A stretch of 8,504 nucleotides of DNA. Source: CAITUY01 sp964611575. Lineage in GTDB: Bacteria > Verrucomicrobiota > Kiritimatiellia > CAIKKV01 > CAITUY01. Location: positions 1 through 8,504 of the forward strand of contig CAZTAJ010000148.1 of the NCBI GenBank assembly GCA_964611575.1. The letters are read 5' to 3'. The translations under genes and the position numbers were made by a program. A model generated the notes under the pieces. It made no database searches. It was not told the DNA's origin and worked only from the letters and a program-made list of their open reading frames with translations. Shown piece after piece: positions 1-6,709 of this stretch; the stretch's first letter is position 1, and each line of letters starts with the position of its first letter.

Positions 1-958
1 CGTCAGCCACCGCATCCAGTTCGTACCAGCGGTCGCCGTCGCCGTCCGTTCGTTCGTTCAACTCCAGGCGGGTCGCTTCGCCCCTTACGGTCAGACGCGC
101 GCCGAAACGGCGTTGCCGCGTCAACCGGCCCGGCTCGATCCGCCACTCGTTGCGGCCGCGCCAAAGCCAGACGCACTTCCAGGCCAGCCAGCACGCCGCC
201 GCCAGGACCATGGCCGCCAACGCCCCGAGGCTCGGGTTGCGCGGCGTGTCGCGCGCCAGCGCCAGCGCGACCGCCCACGCGCCGGCGGCCCCAAGGGTCA
301 GGGCCAGCGCCTGCCGGCGCCGGGTCCCCACGGCGGGCACCAGCAGCATCCCACCCTCCGGCGCGACGGCGGTCTGCCACCCGCTCGGCAGCGCTTCGGA
401 AAGCAGCGGACCTTCGCTCTCCGGCAACCCGAACGCCTGGCGGATCAGGGCGGCGGTTTCGAGTCGGTCTTCCAGAGTTCCCAGCACCGACAGTTCCCGG
501 ACTTCCGCGCCGACTTGCGCCATCAAGGCCGTCTGATACCGCCGAACGTAAACGGCGCGCAGAACCTCGCGTGGAAAGTCGCACGCGATATGCAACGGGC
601 CGACACGCCGCCGGCGCGTGAGGCCGCGCGGATGAATCACGAGCCGGTCCTCGGACCCTGTCAGCCGCAGCAGTTCATGCAGGGCCGCGAGGCCGCCCCA
701 GGTCCAGAACGCGAGCCAGAGCGAGAGAAAAGCGCCCACCAGAAACAACGGGCCGAGCGTGGCCGGGAGGGCCCGCCCCAGGACCGGCCCGCCCGTCAGC
801 AGCCCGTAGAGGCCCCCCGCGAGCACGACAAGCACGACCGCCTCGCCGACCGCCCAGAAACACAGCCACAGCAGGAGGAACGCCGCCGCGCCCCAGCGCC
901 GCGCGCCGCACGGCCGCAAGCGCACTTCCCAACCGGCCTCTGTCCGCTCTCCGATCAT
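1..958 (-). CDS. Hypothetical four-helix membrane protein, 3' end cut by window edge
   Basis: An open frame of 319 codons runs on the minus strand from ATG (958-956) to the left edge with no stop, so the C-terminus is missing. It is the only frame here giving a sensible protein; the others give Arg/Pro/Gly-rich shadows. Visible parts: a short N-terminal segment (GWEVRLRPC, residues 9-17), helices at about 23-53 and 66-95, a soluble region at about 100-210, helices at about 216-235 and 244-266, then a second soluble region. The pieces EDRLVIHPRGLTRRRRVG (103-120) and EWRIEPGRLTRQRRFG (271-286) are alike and each follows a helix pair, so the protein looks like a duplicated [two helices + strand-rich domain], reminiscent of bacterial PH-like membrane proteins. 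That resemblance is inference and the function is unknown. The ATG lacks a Shine-Dalgarno. An in-frame GTG at 1015-1013 has GGAGG 8 nt upstream and would add 19 residues, but codons just before the ATG have poor GC3. It is divergent from the pst operon and need not be related to it. Confidence 0.75.
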   Translation of the reverse strand, partial: MIGERTEAGWEVRLRPCGARRWGAAAFLLLWLCFWAVGEAVVLVVLAGGLYGLLTGGPVLGRALPATLGPLFLVGAFLSLWLAFWTWGGLAALHELLRLTGSEDRLVIHPRGLTRRRRVGPLHIACDFPREVLRAVYVRRYQTALMAQVGAEVRELSVLGTLEDRLETAALIRQAFGLPESEGPLLSEALPSGWQTAVAPEGGMLLVPAVGTRRRQALALTLGAAGAWAVALALARDTPRNPSLGALAAMVLAAACWLAWKCVWLWRGRNEWRIEPGRLTRQRRFGARLTVRGEATRLELNERTDGDGDRWYELDAVAD

Positions 959-1012
959 GCTTCTGCAACGAAGCGTAGAACCAGACGGCGCGGCGATCAA
1001 GCCCGATGCGGG

Positions 1013-1028
1013 CACCGATCTTCCCTCC
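1013..1028 (-). promoter_or_regulatory. Alternative ribosome binding site and GTG start for the divergent gene
   Basis: On the minus strand GGAGG (complement of 1024-1028) lies 8 nt before an in-frame GTG (1015-1013). It is the best ribosome binding site ahead of the left-hand gene and may mark the true start, 57 nt upstream of the ATG. Against it, the extra codons include several T- or A-ending ones unlike the rest of the gene. Confidence 0.4.
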
Positions 1029-1051
1029 GCACAGGAATCAGAGCCTCGCGC

Positions 1052-1101
1052 TTGACGATAAACTAACCGTCCGCTCACACGCATCTAACATCCGATTGCG
1101 A
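1052..1101 (+). promoter_or_regulatory. Candidate Pho box array and promoter of the pst operon
   Basis: Hexamers spaced exactly 11 bp apart begin at 1052 (TTGACG), 1063 (CTAACC), 1074 (CTCACA) and 1085 (CTAACA), with a weaker fifth at 1096 (TTGCGA). The first four share YTNAC. PhoB of E. coli binds CTGTCAT-like repeats at 11-bp period and PhoP of Bacillus binds TTAACA-like repeats at the same period, so spacing and composition both fit a phosphate-starvation activator site. A possible -10, TAACAT (1086-1091), overlaps the fourth repeat; no good -35 sits at 17 bp, as is usual for Pho-activated promoters. The site lies 74-123 nt before the pstS ATG. Regulation by a PhoB homologue is inference. 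Confidence 0.5.
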
Positions 1102-1134
1102 CGCTGTGAACGTATATGAAGGAGAAGAATCGAT

Positions 1135-1153
1135 CCGTCGGGGTTCCCGGCGG
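1135..1153 (+). other. Short hairpin in the pstS leader
   Basis: CCGTCGGG (1135-1142) pairs with CCCGGCGG (1146-1153) around a 3-nt loop, giving an 8-bp stem with one G-U pair. It ends 10 nt before the pstS Shine-Dalgarno AGGAG (1164-1168). It has no T-tract, so it is not a terminator; it could affect mRNA stability or ribosome access, or be incidental in GC-rich DNA. Confidence 0.35.
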
Positions 1154-1174
1154 GCAACACAAAAGGAGCAGTCG

Positions 1175-2164
1175 ATGAAACGATGGATGACGGTCAGTCA
1201 AGGAGTCGCGGTCGCAGCGATGGCTCTGGCGGCGACAGTGGCAAGCGCGCAGGTGAAAGTGGACGAGGCGCTGCCGATGTACAAGCCGGTGCAGGGCATC
1301 TCGGGCAGCATCAAGAGTGTGGGCTCTGACACACTGAACAATCTGATGACGCTGTGGGCCGAGGGGTTCAAGAACATGTACCCCAATGTCACGGTCGAAA
1401 TCGAAGGCAAGGGCTCTTCCACCGCACCGCCCGCGCTGATCGGCGGCACGGCGACCTTTGGGCCGATGAGCCGCGAGATGAAGAAGCAGGAAATGGACGA
1501 GTTCGAGACCAAGTACGGCTACAAGCCCACCGCCCTGCCAACCAGCATCGACATGCTGGCCGTGTATGTGAACAAGGACAACCCGGTCAAGGGAATGACG
1601 ATGGCGCAGGTGGACGCGGTGTTCTCGAAGAGCCGCAAGCTGGGCCACCCCGAAGACATCGTCAACTGGGGCCAACTCGGGCTGGAAGGCGACTGGAAGA
1701 CACTCCCTATCAGCCTGTACGGCCGTAATGCCGCTTCCGGCACCTACGGCTACTTCAAGGAGCACACGCTCGGAAAGGGCGACTACAAGGACTCCGTGAA
1801 GGAGCAGCCGGGCAGTTCAGCCGTCGTGCAGGGCGTGGCCTCGGACAAGGGCGGCGTCGGCTACAGCGGCATCGGTTACAAAACCGCCGACGTACGCGCC
1901 GTGCCCCTGGCCTCCGCGGAGGGCAAGATGATCGAAGCCACCCCGGCCAACGCCTACACCGGCGAATACCCGCTCTCGCGGTTTCTCTTCGTGTACGTGA
2001 ACCTCAAGCCGGACAGCCAGTTGGACCCGCTGCGCCGCGAGTTCATCCGTTACGTGTTCAGCAAGCAGGGCCAGCAGGATGTGGTCAAAGATGGCTACTT
2101 CCCCGTGACGGCCGACATCGCCCGCGAAACGCTGAAGAAAGCCGGCATCTCGCCGGATTTCTAA
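1175..2164 (+). CDS. pstS: Phosphate ABC transporter, periplasmic phosphate-binding protein PstS
   Basis: This 329-residue protein is the secreted receptor that binds inorganic phosphate and delivers it to the PstC-PstA channel. The ATG at 1175 has AGGAG 6 nt upstream and begins a clear Sec signal peptide: KR at 2-3, a hydrophobic core at about 10-23 and a probable cut after ASA (23-25). An upstream in-frame GTG at 1106 would add 23 charged residues before the signal and is rejected. Family signatures seen are SVGSDTLNNL (about 48-57), GKGSST (78-83), FGPMSREM in the first lobe, and GRNAASGTYGYF (183-194), whose Arg and SGT resemble the phosphate-contacting segment of PstS proteins. The size is normal for the family. 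It is first in the operon behind a probable Pho-type promoter and is separated from pstC by a stem-loop. Assignment is firm from sequence plus context; a related anion such as sulfate is unlikely given the neighbours. Confidence 0.95.
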   Translation: MKRWMTVSQGVAVAAMALAATVASAQVKVDEALPMYKPVQGISGSIKSVGSDTLNNLMTLWAEGFKNMYPNVTVEIEGKGSSTAPPALIGGTATFGPMSREMKKQEMDEFETKYGYKPTALPTSIDMLAVYVNKDNPVKGMTMAQVDAVFSKSRKLGHPEDIVNWGQLGLEGDWKTLPISLYGRNAASGTYGYFKEHTLGKGDYKDSVKEQPGSSAVVQGVASDKGGVGYSGIGYKTADVRAVPLASAEGKMIEATPANAYTGEYPLSRFLFVYVNLKPDSQLDPLRREFIRYVFSKQGQQDVVKDGYFPVTADIARETLKKAGISPDF

Positions 2165-2194
2165 GCCCGGCGGAGCGGATCTGAGTGATTCCAG

Positions 2195-2225
2195 GGCGGC
2201 GGGATGCGGGGAGCGTCCCGCCGCC
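2195..2225 (+). terminator. Stem-loop between pstS and pstC (attenuator or mRNA-stabilising element)
   Basis: GGCGGCGGGA (2195-2204) pairs perfectly with TCCCGCCGCC (2216-2225) around an 11-nt loop. It is followed by TTCTTCTC, a weak T-rich run, so termination would be partial at most. It lies 30 nt after the pstS stop and 19 nt before the pstC ATG. Stem-loops after genes for abundant binding proteins often protect the upstream mRNA or limit read-through, raising receptor over permease expression. That role is inferred here. Confidence 0.55.
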
Positions 2226-2244
2226 TTCTTCTCGGAGAACACAC

Positions 2245-4842
2245 ATGTCGGGAGCGAAGGCATTCAGCGGACGGGCCCGGAAGAAGAAGACCACCTGGTC
2301 GGTGCGGGCCGGCGACGTGATCTCCCGATACATGATCACCGTCGGCGGCATCGGCACCCTCGTGGCGGTGTCGACCGTCTTCCTGTACCTGCTGTGGGTC
2401 GCCCTCCCCCTGCTGAAACCATCGGAAATCTCCGATCCCTCCACGTTCACGGTCCGGAAGGTCACGGCGCCAACGCGACTGACGGTTGACGAGTACCAGC
2501 TCATCGGCTGGGTCTACCAGCCCGGAGGCCGCATCGAGTCCTTCTCGATGGAGCGGGGCCGGTCGCTCGGGTCCCATGAACTCGTGCCAGGCCGCCAGGT
2601 GACCGCCGCGGCCTTCTCCCTGGCCGGGACCGAGGCCATCCTGGGCCTGGGCGACGGTTCGATCGCCGTGGCCCAACTGGGATTCCGCACCGACTTCGCG
2701 GCGGAGGCGGACGCGCCCGCGGAGGCGCGGGCCCTGTCGGCGGGCGAATCCGCCGAGGCGGCGGACAGGGTCTGGGTCCGTCTGCCGACCGGGCAACTGC
2801 GGTCGCAAGGTCTGGCCTTCGCCGTCAACGAACCGATCGCCGAGGAATCGTCCAGCCCGGTGCGGCTGGTGGACCGTACGGAGTCATCCGCCGGCGAGTT
2901 CATCGCCAGTTTCCATGAGAACGGGGACGCCTTTGTCTCGCGTCTCACGCGCCGCAAGAACATCCTCACCGGCAAGACCACGCTCGCCCGGACCGCGGCG
3001 CGGGTCCCGATCGCGCCGCGCCCCGACGGCGCGGCGCCGCTGCTCATCGCCCTCTCCGAACTGGCGGACACACTGACGCTGGTCTACCGGGACGGCGCGC
3101 TCCGGCGCTATGACCTGCGCGATTTCGAGAAACCGGCCTTCATGGACGAAACCGCGCTGCTGGAGGATCCCGGCCTGACGGTCACGGCCTGCCGCTACCT
3201 GCTCGGGCGCTCCACGCTGCTCGTCGGCGATTCCGGCGGCCGAGTGCGCGCCTGGTTCCCCGTTAATGTCGCGCAGCAGGCGGGCGACGCGCGCAGTCGC
3301 ACCCGACTCGCGGCGGCGCACACGTTTCCCGGCAGCGGCGCGGCGGTCACGGCGTTGGCCACCTCGCAGCGCACGAGGATTTTCGCCGCCGGCTATGCCG
3401 ACGGATCCGTCCGCCTGCTGCACGTGACCAGCGGCAAGGAATTGGGGCGGGTACACCCCGAAGGGTTCACCGCCCCGATCGACGCCCTGACGCTCACACC
3501 CAAGGACGACGGCCTTGCCGCGGTTTCGGGTGGGCAGTTGGCGCATTGGAGGATGGACCCGCGCCATCCGGAAGCCACCCTCGGCGCGCTGTTCGGCCCG
3601 GTCTGGTACGAGGGCGCGGGGCAACCTGCGCACGTGTGGCAGTCATCCTCCGGCACCGACGATTTCGAGCCCAAGTTCGGGCTTATGCCCCTGGTCTTCG
3701 GCACGATCAAGGCCACCCTCTTCTCGCTGCTGTTCGGCGTTCCGATCGCGCTGCTCGCGGCCATCTTCACCAGCGAGTTTCTGCAGCCGCGGGCGCGGAC
3801 CGTCATCAAGCCCCTGGTCGAGATGATGGCGAGCCTGCCGAGCGTGGTGCTCGGGTTTCTCGCCGCCCTGGTATTCGCGCCGGTGGTGGCCGGCACGCTG
3901 CCGGCCATCCTGGCGGCGTTTGTGTTTGTCCCGGCCATGTTCCTGGCGGGCGCCTACCTGTGGCAACTGGCGCCGTCCCGCCTGACGCTGCGCGCCGGGC
4001 ACTGGCGGTTGCCGCTGATGTTCCTCACCGTGCCGGCGGGATTGTTCCTGGCGGCGGCCAGCGGACCCGGGATCGAGCGGCTGTGTTTTGCCGGCGATAT
4101 CATGCGCTGGCTGGACGGCCAGATCGGCGGCGCCGCGGGCGGCTGGGCGGCCCTGCTCTACCCCGTTGCCGTGCTGTTGATCGCATGGGTTCTCAAAGCG
4201 GCTGTAAATCCCCGGCTGCGCCGAAAAAGCCGCTCGTGGAGCCGCGGCCGCTGCGCGACGGCCGACGCCATCAAGTTCCTCGCGGCCGCCGCGCTCACGA
4301 TACCCCTGGCCGCCGCCCTGGGCGCCGGACTCGCCGCTCTGGGCTTGGACCCCCGCGGCAGCCTGGTCGGCACCTATGTCCAGCGCAATGCCCTCGTGGT
4401 CGGCTTCGTCATGGGTTTCGCCATCATCCCCATCATCTACACCCTGACCGAAGACGCACTGGCCGCCGTGCCCGATCACCTGCGCTCGGCCTCGCTGGGC
4501 GCCGGGGCCACGCCGTGGCAAACCGCCGTGCGCATCGTCATCCCCACCGCCATGAGCGGCATTTTCTCCGCCGTCATGATCGGCCTGGGCCGGGCGGTGG
4601 GCGAGACGATGATCGTGCTCATGGCTGCCGGGAACACGCCGGTCATGGAATGGAACCTCTTCAACGGGTTCCGCACCCTCTCGGCCAATATCGCCGTGGA
4701 ACTGCCGGAGGCGGTCCGCAACAGCACGCACTACCGCACGCTGTTCCTGGCGGCCCTGGTGCTGTTTGTGATGACGTTCATCCTCAATACGATCGCGGAG
4801 ATCGTGCGCATTCGTTATCGTCGAAAGGCGGTGGAATTGTGA
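2245..4842 (+). CDS. pstC: Phosphate ABC transporter permease PstC, long form with WD40-like periplasmic domain
   Basis: One of the two inner-membrane channel subunits of the Pst importer. At 865 residues it is far longer than the classic form of about 300-320. The ATG at 2245 has GGAGA about 7 nt upstream and yields a basic cytoplasmic N-terminus (KKK at 13-15), then a helix at about 30-57. Residues about 60-450 form a soluble, presumably periplasmic domain with repeated blade-like ends: GDGSIAVAQL (near 137), RDGALRRYDL (283), SGGRVRAWF (329), ADGSVRLLHV (386) and SGGQLAHW (428). These suggest a beta-propeller. The permease core starts near 480 and includes KPLVEMMASLPSVVLGF, typical of long PstC proteins. 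An insert with extra helices and a basic loop (RRKSRSWSRGR) follows, then the ABC-coupling EAA loop LGAGATPWQTAVRIVIPTA (from about 751). The gene overlaps pstA by 4 nt (GTGA), so translation is probably coupled. Family assignment is firm; the role of the propeller is unknown. Confidence 0.92.
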   Translation: MSGAKAFSGRARKKKTTWSVRAGDVISRYMITVGGIGTLVAVSTVFLYLLWVALPLLKPSEISDPSTFTVRKVTAPTRLTVDEYQLIGWVYQPGGRIESFSMERGRSLGSHELVPGRQVTAAAFSLAGTEAILGLGDGSIAVAQLGFRTDFAAEADAPAEARALSAGESAEAADRVWVRLPTGQLRSQGLAFAVNEPIAEESSSPVRLVDRTESSAGEFIASFHENGDAFVSRLTRRKNILTGKTTLARTAARVPIAPRPDGAAPLLIALSELADTLTLVYRDGALRRYDLRDFEKPAFMDETALLEDPGLTVTACRYLLGRSTLLVGDSGGRVRAWFPVNVAQQAGDARSRTRLAAAHTFPGSGAAVTALATSQRTRIFAAGYADGSVRLLHVTSGKELGRVHPEGFTAPIDALTLTPKDDGLAAVSGGQLAHWRMDPRHPEATLGALFGPVWYEGAGQPAHVWQSSSGTDDFEPKFGLMPLVFGTIKATLFSLLFGVPIALLAAIFTSEFLQPRARTVIKPLVEMMASLPSVVLGFLAALVFAPVVAGTLPAILAAFVFVPAMFLAGAYLWQLAPSRLTLRAGHWRLPLMFLTVPAGLFLAAASGPGIERLCFAGDIMRWLDGQIGGAAGGWAALLYPVAVLLIAWVLKAAVNPRLRRKSRSWSRGRCATADAIKFLAAAALTIPLAAALGAGLAALGLDPRGSLVGTYVQRNALVVGFVMGFAIIPIIYTLTEDALAAVPDHLRSASLGAGATPWQTAVRIVIPTAMSGIFSAVMIGLGRAVGETMIVLMAAGNTPVMEWNLFNGFRTLSANIAVELPEAVRNSTHYRTLFLAALVLFVMTFILNTIAEIVRIRYRRKAVEL

Positions 4843-6692
4843 GGCCGGAGGAAACAGGGTTCAGGGCTTCAGGGTTCAGACCAGACAAGAGGCTCAGGGT
4901 TAAGAGCTCACAGCCTGAACCCCGAACCCTGAACCCTTCCGTCTGCGCTGCTCCACCTTCCGGCGTTTCACCGGAGCCCGCTCCCTCACGGCGCCGCCTC
5001 CGCACCAAGGCCTCGCTTTTCGCGCAGGGCGAACCGATGGTCTGGCTGACCCGGGGGGGACTGACCGTCGCGATTCTCATGATCGCAGGCTTGCTCGCGC
5101 TCGTGATCGCCCAGGGCGTGACGACGCTTTGGCCCGCGCCGGTCGTGAAAGCGACGCTGCTCGATGGCGGCAGGGTCATGGGCGAGGTCACACGCGGGGA
5201 ATCATTTTGTCCCGGCTCGTCCATGCTGGCCTCCCTCGCGCCGGAGGCCGCCGCCAAGGCGCGCGCCGAGATGGACGCGCACGAGGGGACTTTGCAGCGC
5301 CGTCTCGTGCGGGTCGGCAATTATGAGTTGACCGGGGAGCACTTCCAGTGGGTCAACGACTTTCAGGTGGCCACGGAGGAGCGGACCGCCTGGGCCGTGG
5401 TGGTCGAGCGGACCGCCTGGGGCCGTTTCTACGGGGTTCCCGGCGCGTTTCTCCTGGACGGCCGGCGCGTGGCGGAGACCCCCGAGCAGACCTGGGCGCT
5501 ATTTCTCGCACACCATGGCGCCGTGGCCGCCCGGCGCGCCCAGCGCCGCCATCTGGAGACAAAAGATATCGGCGAGGTGAACGCCGCGCTGGAGGCGGCG
5601 CGCCTGGCCGTGCGCGCCGCCGAGTTGCGGGCGGGTGCCGGATCGTCCGAGCACGTGGCACGCCGGAAAGCCTACGAGGACATGGCCCGGCACGTGTCCA
5701 ACGAGTTTGCGCGCATCACGGCCGAGATCGCCAGCCTCAATGCGGAGAATGCGAAGTACAAGATGGTTATGCAAACCGGGGACGGCCGGGAGGCGACGAT
5801 TGCGCTCGCGGATATCGTCCGCGCCTATCCCGCCAACCGTCTGACCCTTGCCGGCAAACTCGGCCTGTATGCCTCGCGCTGGCGCGAGTTTCTGACCGAT
5901 GAGCCCCGCGAAGCCAACAGCGAAGGGGGCGTCTTTCCGGCGATCTTCGGCACGGTTGTCATGACCTTGCTCATGTCCCTGGCGGTGGTGCCGTTCGGAG
6001 TCATGGCAGCCCTGTACCTGCGCGAGTACGCCCGGGGCGGGGCGATGGTCAGTGCCGTGCGCATCGCCATCAACAATCTGGCGGGGGTGCCGAGCATCGT
6101 GTTCGGCGTGTTCGGGTTGGGGTTCTTCTGCTACCTCCTGGGGGCCTCCGTGGATGAAGTGCTCTTCGCGGAGAGCCTGCCGAATCCGACCTTCGGCAAA
6201 GGCGGCCTGCTCTGGGCCTCACTGACCCTGGCGCTGCTGACGTTGCCGGTGATTATCGTTTCAACCGAGGAGGCCCTCTCGGCCGTGCCCAACTCCATGC
6301 GCGAGGGCTCCTATGCCTGCGGCGCGAGCAAGTGGCAGACCCTCAAGCGCATCGTGCTGCCGCGCGCCATGCCCGGCATCATGACCGGCATGATCCTGGC
6401 CATGGCTCGCGGCGCGGGCGAGGTGGCGCCGCTGATGCTGGTGGGTGCGGTGAAACTGGCGCCTGAACTGCCGATCGACGGCGTGTTCCCCTTCCTGCAC
6501 GCACAGCGCTCGTTCATGCACCTCGGCTTCCATGTCTATGACCTCGGCTTCCAGAGCCAGAACAGCGAGGCGGCCAAGCCGATGGTCTACACCACCACAT
6601 TGCTGCTGATCGGATTGATCTTCCTGTTGAACGTCGTGGCTGTGCGTCTCAGAACGCGGTTGCGCCGGAGATTCGTATCCGCGGCGTTTTGA
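4839..6692 (+). CDS. pstA: Phosphate ABC transporter permease PstA, long form with periplasmic coiled-coil insert
   Basis: The second channel subunit, pairing with PstC and docking on PstB. It has 617 residues against about 280-300 in the classic form. The chosen start is GTG at 4839, overlapping the pstC stop. The only other in-frame start before the first helix is ATG 5037, but it lacks a Shine-Dalgarno and would drop RRRLRTKASLFAQGEP, which looks like the usual cytoplasmic lead-in. Residues about 6-33 are encoded by an inverted repeat and are probably dispensable. A helix lies at about 68-92. A periplasmic region at about 95-360 follows, with an ERTAWGRFYG segment near 190 and a helical, coiled-coil-like stretch at about 217-308 rich in Ala, Glu and Arg. 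The permease core begins near 364; its EAA loop is MREGSYACGASKWQTLKRIVLP (from 487, split here as MREGSYACGA then SKWQTLKRIVLP), then GAGEVAPL. It ends in a basic tail. pstB follows after 17 nt. Identity is firm; the exact start is less certain. Confidence 0.9.
   Translation: MRPEETGFRASGFRPDKRLRVKSSQPEPRTLNPSVCAAPPSGVSPEPAPSRRRLRTKASLFAQGEPMVWLTRGGLTVAILMIAGLLALVIAQGVTTLWPAPVVKATLLDGGRVMGEVTRGESFCPGSSMLASLAPEAAAKARAEMDAHEGTLQRRLVRVGNYELTGEHFQWVNDFQVATEERTAWAVVVERTAWGRFYGVPGAFLLDGRRVAETPEQTWALFLAHHGAVAARRAQRRHLETKDIGEVNAALEAARLAVRAAELRAGAGSSEHVARRKAYEDMARHVSNEFARITAEIASLNAENAKYKMVMQTGDGREATIALADIVRAYPANRLTLAGKLGLYASRWREFLTDEPREANSEGGVFPAIFGTVVMTLLMSLAVVPFGVMAALYLREYARGGAMVSAVRIAINNLAGVPSIVFGVFGLGFFCYLLGASVDEVLFAESLPNPTFGKGGLLWASLTLALLTLPVIIVSTEEALSAVPNSMREGSYACGASKWQTLKRIVLPRAMPGIMTGMILAMARGAGEVAPLMLVGAVKLAPELPIDGVFPFLHAQRSFMHLGFHVYDLGFQSQNSEAAKPMVYTTTLLLIGLIFLLNVVAVRLRTRLRRRFVSAAF
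4855..4938 (+). repeat. GGGTTCAG inverted repeat near the 5' end of pstA
   Basis: The left arm (4855-4879) is three tandem CAGGGTT-type units; the right arm (4915-4938) is the near-exact reverse complement (CTGAACCC-type units), with one G-U pair and one bulged base. The arms could form a stem of about 24 bp around a loop of about 35 nt, which carries one further CAGGGTT (4895-4901). Over the GTG-initiated pstA frame it is read through without a stop. It resembles small dispersed palindromic repeats found between genes in many bacteria. Being a mobile or dispersed repeat is inference from one copy. Confidence 0.7.
5379..5421 (+). repeat. 16-nt direct repeat inside pstA
   Basis: GAGCGGACCGCCTGGG occurs at 5379-5394 and again at 5406-5421, offset by 27 nt. 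In protein this gives ERTAW twice, nine residues apart. The frame is kept. It may be a small tandem duplication in the periplasmic insert, where length changes are likely tolerated. Confidence 0.6.
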
Positions 6693-6709
6693 AAGGCAAG
6701 GGGGCACAC

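Noticed and set aside
3..968. Two - strand open frames (3-584 and 675-968) in another frame from the membrane protein
   Set aside because: Both are Arg/Gly/Ala-rich, and the neighbouring frame is open throughout with clear helices.
113..1066. Long + strand open frame opposite the left-hand gene
   Set aside because: The translation is Arg/Pro/Gln-rich with no domain sense, while the opposite strand gives a proper membrane protein. It is an antisense shadow of high-GC DNA.
1106..1174. GTG 1106 as an earlier pstS start
   Set aside because: It would put 23 charged residues ahead of the signal peptide, and ATG 1175 has a good AGGAG at proper spacing.
2185..2244. ATT 2185 as an earlier pstC start
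   Set aside because: ATT is a rare start, the added residues are encoded by the stem-loop, and ATG 2245 has its own GGAGA.
3643..4731. Minus-strand open frame of 362 codons within pstC
   Set aside because: His/Gln/Arg/Gly-rich composition with no hydrophobic pattern marks it as an antisense shadow of pstC.
3546..4838. Extension of the pstA frame upstream through pstC
   Set aside because: That frame over pstC gives Arg/Pro-rich shadow peptide; the real permease sequence begins after the GTG at 4839.
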